Assembly: GCA_015259035.1 (NCBI GenBank)
Contig: JABZHC010000007.1
Location: 1 to 33,891, forward strand
Direction: 5' to 3'
DNA length: 33,891 bases
DNA from: Atopobium sp.
GTDB taxonomy: Bacteria; Actinomycetota; Coriobacteriia; Coriobacteriales; Atopobiaceae
Shown: in pieces, positions 8,194 to 15,384 of the stretch
Position numbering within the stretch: the first letter of the stretch is position 1
Layout: each line of letters starts with the position of its first letter
Program-made: the position numbers and the translations under genes
The notes under the pieces: model-generated
Seen by the model: the letters and a program-made list of their open reading frames with translations, nothing else
Told to the model about the DNA's origin: nothing
Database searches by the model: none

Positions 8194-10767
8194 TTAGGCA
8201 ACGATATTCACAAGTCGTCCCTTAACTACAATAACTTTTCTAATCTCTTTGCCCTCAAGCTGATCGGCAATAGCCTCAGTTGCAGCCGCAGTGAGTTCTT
8301 CCTCAGAAGCATCGGCAGAAACCTCAATACGAGCGCGGACCTTACCCTTGAGCTGAACAGCAATCTCTACGGTATTGCTCTTTGCCTGCTCAGGATCAAA
8401 CTCTGGCCATGGCTGATGATAGACAGGAGTGTTCTTGCCCAGAGCCTCATGGCTGAGCTCCTCTGCCCAGTGAGGAATGATTGGAGCCAGCATAGCTACA
8501 ACGTCATTTGCAACCTTGTAGCAAAGTGCTGCATCTCTGGACTCTGCAGGAACCTCGTTGATATAGGCACTTGCTGCATTAACCAGCTCCATTACTGCAG
8601 AAATTGCGGTGTTGAACTGGCCCTTATCAAACTCAGTGGTGCAGCGGATTCCCATGGCATTGAGAACACGGTTGAGCTCAAGTGACTGAGGGTCCAAGGT
8701 GGTGTGGTCGAGTACGGCAGAAGCATCAGCAGTACGAGAGAGTTCCCATACCACACGCCAGGCGCGCTTGATAAAGCGGTTTGCACCTGCAACGACCTTC
8801 TCGTCCCAGTCAAAATCCTTCTCTGGTGGAGCAACAAAGAGAATAGCAAGGCGCATAGTATCTGCACCATAAGGCTCAATAACAGAGCTTGGAGGTACCA
8901 CGTTACCCTTTGACTTTGACATGGTGTCGCCGTGCTCATCCTTGACCATGCCCTGAGTCATCAGGTTCTTAAATGGCTCGTCGATGTCAATCATACCCAG
9001 GTCACGGAGGACCTTAGTAAAGAAGCGAGAATACAGAAGGTGCAGAATTGCGTGCTCGATGCCGCCAATGTAGTTATCTACCGGCATCCAACGGTCAACA
9101 GACTCTTTGGAGAAAGGAAGCTCGGTGTTGTGAGGATCGCAGTAGCGCAGATAGTACCAGCTGGAACAGGTAAAGGTGTCCATGGTGTCAGTGATACGCT
9201 TTGCAGGCTTTCCGCACTGAGGGCAGGTGGTCTCTACAAACTCCTTGCACTCAGCAAGCGTGTCTCCTGCTGCCAAATCAAGATTATCTGGAAGCATGAC
9301 AGGAAGCTGATCATAAGGAACAGGAACGTCACCGCAGCAATCGCAGTGAATCATAGGGATTGGGTTGCCCCAATAACGCTGCCTGGAAATGAGCCAGTCA
9401 CGAAGACGGAACTGGACAGTTCTGCGACCAACGTTGTGCTCAGTCAGATAGGCAACAACAGCCTCTTCTGCCTCGGAATGTTTACCACCACGGAGACCAG
9501 TAAAAGGACCAGACTGAACAAGAATACCCACGGTATCCATTGGTCCGTCCCAGTCAACAGAGGTTACCTTGTAATCAGAAACTCCCTTGAGCTCCTCGTA
9601 GACATCAGTTCCCTCTTCACAGATGATAGGAACAATAGGCAGATCGTACTTCTTTGCAAAGTCAAAGTCGCGTTTATCGCCAGATGGAACACCCATAACA
9701 GCGCCAGTACCATAGTCGAGAAGGACGTAGTCAGCAACCCAAATTGGTACGGTCTGTCCGGTAACAGGATTAATTGCGTAACGGCCCGTGAATACACCGT
9801 GTTTCTCGCGATCGGTGCCCTGGCGATCAATGGAAGAAACCTTTACGGCTTCCTCATGAAGAGCGTCAAAGGCAGCCTTGTACTCTGAATCCCCTACCAG
9901 CTCAGCGGCAAGCTTAGACTCTGGTGGAAGCAGCATGAAGGTACAGCCATAGATGGTATCTGCACGAGTGGTAAAGACGGTCATCTTTGTGTCGGTTGGC
10001 GTGACACCATCAGTGTCTGCCAAGGTAAAGTCAATCTCTGCGCCCTCGGAGCGACCAATCCAGTTTGCCTGCATGGCGCGAACACGCTCTGGCCAGCCCT
10101 CAAGCTGATCAAGGTCATCAAGGAGCTCCTGAGCGTAGTCAGTGATGCGCAGGTACCACTGGGAGAGCTCGCGCTTCTCTGGAACTGCGCCACAACGCCA
10201 ACATTTACCGTTAACTACCTGCTCGTTTGCAAGAACGGTCTTATCGTTAGGGCACCAGTTAACAGGGCTTGTTGCGCGATATACCAGGCCCTTCTCAAGC
10301 ATCTTAAGGAAGATCCACTGACCCCACTTGTAGTACTCGGGGTCGCAGGTGTTAAACATGCGGTCTTTGTCGTAAGCAAAGCCCATGCGGAACATAGTCT
10401 TTACAGCCTGGTCAATATTTTTATGAGTCCACACAGAAGGCTGAGTATTGTGCTTAATAGCAGCGTTTTCTGCAGGAAGACCAAAGGCATCAAAGCCCAT
10501 TGGATGCAAGACATCAAAACCACGCATACGGGCCTGACGAGCCATAGCATCACCAATGGTGTAGTTACGAGCATGACCCATGTGAAGATCGCCCGAAGGA
10601 TAAGGGAACATCTCTAGAACGTATTTTTTAGGCCTTGAGCTGTCCTCTTCTGTCTTGTAAAGATTCTGCTCTTCCCAGACGCGCTGCCACTTAGTTTCAA
10701 TGGCCTCAGCGTCGTAGGCAGGAAAATCACCTGTATCGGTTACGTTCTGTACTTCCTCGTTTTCCAC
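8194..10767 (-). CDS. leuS: Leucyl-tRNA synthetase
   Basis: Class I aminoacyl-tRNA synthetase that charges tRNA-Leu. Signature motifs are FPYPSGDLHMGHARNY (HMGH at 62-65 in the numbering used here) and TMSKS (615-619). A CP1 editing domain lies between them, with FTTRADTIYG and YGTGAVMGVPSGDKRDFDFA. Zinc-type Cys pairs occur in the inserted region (CPQCGKPAKR). I choose GTG at 10765-10767 (857 residues) because an AGGGG ribosome binding site lies 5 bases upstream and the family alignment starts shortly after (YDAEAIETKWQRVWEE). A longer reading from ATG at 10828-10830 would put a perfect hairpin inside the coding region and add 21 residues unlike LeuRS. Confidence 0.95.
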   Translation of the reverse strand: MENEEVQNVTDTGDFPAYDAEAIETKWQRVWEEQNLYKTEEDSSRPKKYVLEMFPYPSGDLHMGHARNYTIGDAMARQARMRGFDVLHPMGFDAFGLPAENAAIKHNTQPSVWTHKNIDQAVKTMFRMGFAYDKDRMFNTCDPEYYKWGQWIFLKMLEKGLVYRATSPVNWCPNDKTVLANEQVVNGKCWRCGAVPEKRELSQWYLRITDYAQELLDDLDQLEGWPERVRAMQANWIGRSEGAEIDFTLADTDGVTPTDTKMTVFTTRADTIYGCTFMLLPPESKLAAELVGDSEYKAAFDALHEEAVKVSSIDRQGTDREKHGVFTGRYAINPVTGQTVPIWVADYVLLDYGTGAVMGVPSGDKRDFDFAKKYDLPIVPIICEEGTDVYEELKGVSDYKVTSVDWDGPMDTVGILVQSGPFTGLRGGKHSEAEEAVVAYLTEHNVGRRTVQFRLRDWLISRQRYWGNPIPMIHCDCCGDVPVPYDQLPVMLPDNLDLAAGDTLAECKEFVETTCPQCGKPAKRITDTMDTFTCSSWYYLRYCDPHNTELPFSKESVDRWMPVDNYIGGIEHAILHLLYSRFFTKVLRDLGMIDIDEPFKNLMTQGMVKDEHGDTMSKSKGNVVPPSSVIEPYGADTMRLAILFVAPPEKDFDWDEKVVAGANRFIKRAWRVVWELSRTADASAVLDHTTLDPQSLELNRVLNAMGIRCTTEFDKGQFNTAISAVMELVNAASAYINEVPAESRDAALCYKVANDVVAMLAPIIPHWAEELSHEALGKNTPVYHQPWPEFDPEQAKSNTVEIAVQLKGKVRARIEVSADASEEELTAAATEAIADQLEGKEIRKVIVVKGRLVNIVA

Positions 10768-10790
10768 GAGTTCCCCTTTCTTATAGCGAT

Positions 10791-10819
10791 GCGTCACCAA
10801 GCAAAATACTTGGTGACGC
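10791..10819 (-). promoter_or_regulatory. Perfect 11-bp stem-loop between guaB and leuS
   Basis: GCGTCACCAAG (10791-10801) and CTTGGTGACGC (10809-10819) are exact reverse complements around a 7-base loop. It lies between the guaB stop and the leuS ribosome binding site. No T tract follows on either strand, so it is not a standard intrinsic terminator. It may stabilise or process mRNA, or control leuS; its role is unknown. Confidence 0.6.
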
Positions 10820-10842
10820 CAGTAGTCCATAAATCCTGTGAG

Positions 10843-12366
10843 CTACGAACGGAAATTGTAACTGACCTGCTGGTTTGAGTCTTTCAGCAAGACGTCGTGT
10901 GCGCCACCCTCAACAATTGAAGTTGAAGAGACAAGCGTAATCTTTGCCTTATCGCGAAGCTCTGGAATATCAAGAGCACCACAGTTGCACATAGTGGACT
11001 TGACTTTCAGAAGTGAAGCCTCGACGCCGTCCTTCAGAGGGCCTGCGTAAGGAACATACGAGTCAACGCCCTCGACAAAGGAAAGGCCGCGCTTGTTGCC
11101 ACCAAGGTCATAGCGCTGCCAGTTGCGAGCACGAGCAGAGCCTTCGCCCCAGTACTCCTTCATGTAGGAGCCGTTGACAATAACGCGATCTGATGGGCTC
11201 TCATCAAAGCGAGCAAAGTAACGACCAAGCATCATAAAGTCAGAACCCATAGCAAGCGCAAGGGTCATGTGGTAATCGTAGACAATTCCGCCGTCAGAGC
11301 AGATTGGAATATAGACGCCAGTCTCCTCAAAGTACTGATCGCGAGCGCGAGCAACATCAATAACAGAAGTAGCCTGACCACGGCCAATACCCTTCTGTTC
11401 ACGAGTAATGCAGATAGAACCGCCGCCGATACCAATCTTGATAAAGTCAGCGCCAGCCTCTGCCAGGAAGCGGAAGCCCTCAGCGTCTACAACGTTGCCA
11501 GCACCAATCTTGACGGAATCACCGTAGGTTGCACGAACCCACTCAAGGGTGCGCTTCTGCCACTCGGAGTAACCCTCAGAAGAGTCGATGCACAAAACAT
11601 CAGCGCCTGCCTCAACAAGCAGAGGAACGCGAGTCTCATAGTCACGAGTATTAATACCAGCGCCAACCATGTAACGCTTAGAGTCATCAAGAAGCTCATC
11701 TGGAGCAGACTTGTGGGAATCATAATCCTTGCGGAATACAAGGCTAACCAGGTGGCCGTTCTTATCGACAACAGGAAGGGTGTTGAGCTTGTTGTCCCAG
11801 ATAATGTCATTTGCCTCTTTGAGGGTCGTATCCTCAGCTGCGGTAATAAGCTTATCAGCTGGGGTCATAAACTCAGAAACAAGCTTAGAGCGATCATCGC
11901 GAGAAGGACGATAATCACGAGAGGTAACAATACCTACGAGCTTACCGCGAGAAGTGCCGTCATCAGTGACAGGCATGGTGGAGTGACCAGTCTTCTCTTT
12001 AAGGTCAAGCACCTCACCAAGGGTCATTTCTGGAGTAAGAGTTGAATCGGAGACAACAAAGCCTGCCTTGTAGCTCTTAACCTCGCGAACCATCTGAGCC
12101 TCATCCTCAGCGGACTGAGAGCCATAAATAAAGGCAATGCCGCCCTGCTGGGCCAAAGCAATTGCCAAACGAGGACCAGAAACTGACTGCATTACTGCAG
12201 ATACCATAGGAATATTGAGCTCAATTGCGCTTTTCTCGCCACGTTTAAACTTAACAAGAGGAGTCTTCAAAGAAACATTTGCAGGGATATTCTCAGCTGA
12301 TGAATAGCCAGGAACCAAAAGGTACTCAGAAAATGTGTGTGATTCGCCTTCGAAGAACTTTGCCAT
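10843..12366 (-). CDS. guaB: IMP dehydrogenase
   Basis: Oxidises IMP to XMP with NAD+, the committed step of guanine nucleotide synthesis. The 507-residue product has the TIM-barrel IMPDH fold with two CBS domains inserted (about residues 105-215). The catalytic loop is IGIGGGSICITREQKGIGRG, with the nucleophile at C319. Other family landmarks are VLCIDSSEGYS, IKIGAGNVV, and a C-terminal flap region with YDLGGNKRGLSFVEGVDSYV. The ATG at 12364-12366 has a GGAGGGAG ribosome binding site. Upstream, TACAAT at 12418-12423 (minus strand) may be a -10 box but no good -35 is visible. Confidence 0.95.
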   Translation of the reverse strand: MAKFFEGESHTFSEYLLVPGYSSAENIPANVSLKTPLVKFKRGEKSAIELNIPMVSAVMQSVSGPRLAIALAQQGGIAFIYGSQSAEDEAQMVREVKSYKAGFVVSDSTLTPEMTLGEVLDLKEKTGHSTMPVTDDGTSRGKLVGIVTSRDYRPSRDDRSKLVSEFMTPADKLITAAEDTTLKEANDIIWDNKLNTLPVVDKNGHLVSLVFRKDYDSHKSAPDELLDDSKRYMVGAGINTRDYETRVPLLVEAGADVLCIDSSEGYSEWQKRTLEWVRATYGDSVKIGAGNVVDAEGFRFLAEAGADFIKIGIGGGSICITREQKGIGRGQATSVIDVARARDQYFEETGVYIPICSDGGIVYDYHMTLALAMGSDFMMLGRYFARFDESPSDRVIVNGSYMKEYWGEGSARARNWQRYDLGGNKRGLSFVEGVDSYVPYAGPLKDGVEASLLKVKSTMCNCGALDIPELRDKAKITLVSSTSIVEGGAHDVLLKDSNQQVSYNFRS

Positions 12367-12441
12367 TGTTTTTGGCTCCCTCCTGACCTACCGGTCATGC
12401 TCAACGTGTTTTGGCATTGTACCACCAGTGGAGTTAATTAT

Positions 12442-13749
12442 TTAATTTGAACTCCCACTTGAAGCAATAACATCCTCAAAGTTAACAGCAATGTCATGTT
12501 TTGTAGGAACCCACTCAACCTTTTTAAACAAAGCCGCAACGGTAATTGGGATATACGTCATCATAAAAATAGGGAACGTGAAGAGATTGGTAAAAATACG
12601 CCATTTCTTCTTTACATGGAAATGCTTGTACTCCGAGATGGTGGTAATAAGCGCCAGAATAAAGAAGACCACATACATCGAGAAGACCGTCATGACCAAA
12701 GATCCCACACTCATAGCAATCTCTGCGTCAGTAGCAACGAAGCCGTGGCTCAAATAGCCAACTAGCATGTAAGTACCATTAATAAAGGCTGAAAGCAGTG
12801 TCAAAATCATGCCTGGCGCAATGGTCATGAGCATATCGTATGAAGCAAACTGACCTTTAAAAATACCCTTAATAAGATCAAAGCCGTACGAGAAGAACAC
12901 CTGGTAGAAGCCTTTTGTCCAACGCATACGTTGTGTCCACGATGCCTTGAAGGTCAAAGGCTGCTCATCGAAGAATTCTGCAGGTGCATAGCCAATTTGA
13001 ATATTGTGAGCGCTGCAGAAGGTGGAGAATTGAATATCCTCGGTGAGGGTGTGGAAATCCCATCCATGCATACCTTTAATAATGCGAGAAGAAACCATCC
13101 AGCCGGAACCAGAAACAGCGCAGCTGGTACCCATCATCATACGGGCATTATTCAAGAACTTTGCCTCGCGCATAAACCAGGTTGCGTATGCAGAGCTTAC
13201 CCAGCTGGAATCAAAATTCTTTGAGTTTCTGTAGCTGGTGCATACAAGATATCCTGCATCAAAAGCCTGATTCATAATTTTTAAGTAGCTTGGAGAAACC
13301 AGGTTATCGGCGTCCATAATAATGAATGCCTCGTATTTGTCGCCGTACTCATTAAGGATGCGATCAAAGCCGTAATCCATAACCCAGCTCTTACCTTTAC
13401 GAGCAAGGTCATTACGCTCCCATGTAATTGCTCCAGCTTTTCTTGCTTCTTCAGCTGTTTTATCGGTACAGGCGTCTGCAACAACAAAGACATCCATCAG
13501 CTCTCGAGGATAATCCTGAGAAAGAATGGATCTGACAAGGTTGCCAATAACTGGCTCTTCATTGTGAGCAGCAATAAAGAAGGCATAGCGGTGCTGCTTT
13601 TTTGCCTCTGGAAGCTTTACCTCGCCTTTAACTAAGACACGAAGAATGTACACAATCTGATAAAAGTATGCGAGTGTAAAGAAAAGCCAGATGATAAAGT
13701 TAAAAACAACAATTGGTGTGATACCGAGTCTGTTAAATTGCAATGGCAT
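12442..13749 (-). CDS. Membrane-bound family 2 glycosyltransferase
   Basis: Likely transfers sugar from a nucleotide-sugar donor to build a cell-surface polysaccharide or glycolipid; the substrate cannot be told from sequence. The 435-residue product has an N-terminal membrane segment (about 13-37), a cytoplasmic GT-A domain with FIAAHNEEPVIGNLV, DAD (146-148), TED (236-238) and QRMRW (273-277), then about three C-terminal membrane segments (about 305-330, 345-370 and 388-408). This is the layout of processive synthases such as IcaA or hyaluronan synthase and of related non-processive enzymes. The ATG at 13747-13749 has an AGGGA ribosome binding site. It stands alone, with no other polysaccharide genes nearby. 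Confidence 0.85.
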   Translation of the reverse strand: MPLQFNRLGITPIVVFNFIIWLFFTLAYFYQIVYILRVLVKGEVKLPEAKKQHRYAFFIAAHNEEPVIGNLVRSILSQDYPRELMDVFVVADACTDKTAEEARKAGAITWERNDLARKGKSWVMDYGFDRILNEYGDKYEAFIIMDADNLVSPSYLKIMNQAFDAGYLVCTSYRNSKNFDSSWVSSAYATWFMREAKFLNNARMMMGTSCAVSGSGWMVSSRIIKGMHGWDFHTLTEDIQFSTFCSAHNIQIGYAPAEFFDEQPLTFKASWTQRMRWTKGFYQVFFSYGFDLIKGIFKGQFASYDMLMTIAPGMILTLLSAFINGTYMLVGYLSHGFVATDAEIAMSVGSLVMTVFSMYVVFFILALITTISEYKHFHVKKKWRIFTNLFTFPIFMMTYIPITVAALFKKVEWVPTKHDIAVNFEDVIASSGSSN

Positions 13750-13826
13750 ATAACATCCCTAAGCTCATATCAACAGCCAAAACTCAAGCTGCACCTACAA
13801 CAAAAAGTAAAACTTACTAAGGTATT

Positions 13827-13855
13827 AGTTTAGCCGAAATAGACCTGAACGTGAA
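13827..13855 (-). promoter_or_regulatory. Possible promoter of the glycosyltransferase gene
   Basis: On the minus strand, TTCACG (13850-13855) and TAAACT (13827-13832) are 17 bases apart in the 107-base gap after rluD. Each box matches the consensus at four of six positions, so this is a weak prediction. Confidence 0.35.
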
Positions 13856-13856
13856 A

Positions 13857-14876
13857 TTAAGCTTTAAACAATTGAGGACAAATCTCTTCTCCTACAGAAG
13901 TCCTTCCCATAGACATAGTGCTCTGAGAAATAAGGGCTTCTTGCAGGTCTTTTGGTAGTGTATCTGCTAGCACGATATTCTCGCCCGTAAAAGGGTGCTC
14001 AAACTGAACGTGCCAGGAGTGTAAAAACTGCCTGTTAAGTCCAAGGTTAAGGCTTGTATCTTTTTTACCGTAGAGCTGATCGCCGACAACAGGATGACCA
14101 ATGTGGCGCATGTGAACTCTGATCTGGTGCGTGCGACCTGTATAGAGGTGGCACTCAAGAAGCGAGTAACCCTCGCCTTTTCTTCCTGCCTCAAAGCGCT
14201 CAAGCGTTCTGAAAGTGGTAATGGCTTCTCGTGCGCCGGGCGCGTCTGATACAGTCATTTTGAGGCGGTCTCGCGTTGAGCGGGCAATACCCGTTTCAAT
14301 AGTGCCAGAATCGTGGGCAACATAGCCTTGTACCAGCACAATGTAGCGACGGTCAAGCACGCGCAGCCTAATGAGGTCCTGAAGAGCCTTTTGCGCCTCG
14401 TCAGATTTTGCTGCCAGCATAAGACCAGAGGTGTCCATATCAAGACGATGCACAATACCGGGACGTTCTTCTCCCTGAAGCATTCCTAGGTGCTCGTAGC
14501 CACAGTGTGCAACCAGGGCGTTCGCCAGAGTGTCATCAACGTGACCTGGAGATGGATGACAAACCAGGCCTATCTGCTTTGAAAGCACTATGAGGTACTG
14601 ATCCTCAAAGCGAATATCAAGAGGAATATCTGGATTTGGACGCAAAAGCCCTGTTTGAGGCTCTGCATCTGGAAGCGATACCAAAAGTCTATCGCCCAAC
14701 ATAAGTTTTTCTGACTTAGAGGTAGCCAGCGTAGCGTTGATGGTTACTCTTCCCTCTTCTACCAGCTTTGCGCAGGCACTTCTTGAAGGAAGCGTATCTT
14801 GGGCAGAAAGGAACGCATCTAATCTGACGCCGTCCCCTTCTGGTCCAACTAATATGTCAACAATACGCTCATTCAT
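13857..14876 (-). CDS. rluD: RluA/RluD-family 23S rRNA pseudouridine synthase
   Basis: Makes pseudouridines in large-subunit rRNA. The product has an N-terminal S4 RNA-binding domain (RLDAFLSAQ... ACAKLVEEGRVTING-type region) and a catalytic domain with HRLDMDTSGL (Asp of RLD at about residue 146) and YTGRTHQIRVHMRHIGHPVVGDQLYG. I prefer ATG at 14874-14876 (339 residues), 8 bases after AGGG, over GTG two codons earlier, whose spacing is too short. It overlaps the lspA stop by 8 bases, so the two are coupled. Family certain; which uridines are modified is not determined. The symbol reflects best family resemblance and the common lspA-rluD order. Confidence 0.9.
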   Translation of the reverse strand: MNERIVDILVGPEGDGVRLDAFLSAQDTLPSRSACAKLVEEGRVTINATLATSKSEKLMLGDRLLVSLPDAEPQTGLLRPNPDIPLDIRFEDQYLIVLSKQIGLVCHPSPGHVDDTLANALVAHCGYEHLGMLQGEERPGIVHRLDMDTSGLMLAAKSDEAQKALQDLIRLRVLDRRYIVLVQGYVAHDSGTIETGIARSTRDRLKMTVSDAPGAREAITTFRTLERFEAGRKGEGYSLLECHLYTGRTHQIRVHMRHIGHPVVGDQLYGKKDTSLNLGLNRQFLHSWHVQFEHPFTGENIVLADTLPKDLQEALISQSTMSMGRTSVGEEICPQLFKA

Positions 14877-15384
14877 TGCCACTACCCTGCTGCTTTTTGT
14901 CCCAGATTATCCAGTACACAAAAGCAATAAGGATGCCGCAGGTTACAAAAACATCTGCCACATTAAACACGGCAAAGTTGATAAACGTTGTAGCAAAGAA
15001 ATCAGTAACCTGACCATACAAAACACGGTCGATAGCGTTACCAATTCCGCCGCCTGCAACGCCTCCCAAAAGCGCAATAACCGGCAACGGGAGGTTTTTC
15101 TCGCGAACTACAAAGCCCACAAGAGCGACTATGACCACGGCAGTGAGAGCCACAAAAAAGAGGGCGTTTCCAGAGCCTACAGAAAACGCTGCACCGGTAT
15201 TACTTACGTGGAAGAGCTCCATAACACCTGGGATAAAAGGTACTGCGGTTCCCTCTGAAATTGAGGTTCGTACCCAGAGCTTGGTTACCTGGTCAAGCAC
15301 ACAGGCAACAGCGCCCGCCCCGCAGAGAACTGCAAGGCGGGTCACTAGTGTGTGAGTTGTATGTTGCTGCTGGTCAGTGTTCAT
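14869..15384 (-). CDS. lspA: Lipoprotein signal peptidase LspA
   Basis: Membrane aspartyl protease that removes signal peptides from prolipoproteins (signal peptidase II). The 171-residue product has four hydrophobic segments. Catalytic motifs are GNAIDRVLYGQVTDF (D128) and FNVADVF (D144), together with VSNTGAAFS near 60. The ATG at 15382-15384 follows directly after the ileS stop, with no intervening base. Pairing with rluD downstream is widespread. Its presence implies lipoproteins and a Gram-positive or similar envelope. Confidence 0.94.
   Translation of the reverse strand: MNTDQQQHTTHTLVTRLAVLCGAGAVACVLDQVTKLWVRTSISEGTAVPFIPGVMELFHVSNTGAAFSVGSGNALFFVALTAVVIVALVGFVVREKNLPLPVIALLGGVAGGGIGNAIDRVLYGQVTDFFATTFINFAVFNVADVFVTCGILIAFVYWIIWDKKQQGSGNE

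Noticed and set aside
10768..10830. N-terminal extension of leuS to the ATG at 10828-10830
   Set aside because: The added 21 residues include the translated perfect hairpin and do not match LeuRS N-termini; the GTG at 10765-10767 has a well-placed AGGGG.
10768..10842. T-box for leuS
   Set aside because: The gap is too short and has no specifier-type stem I, TGG bulge or terminator; only a simple hairpin is present.
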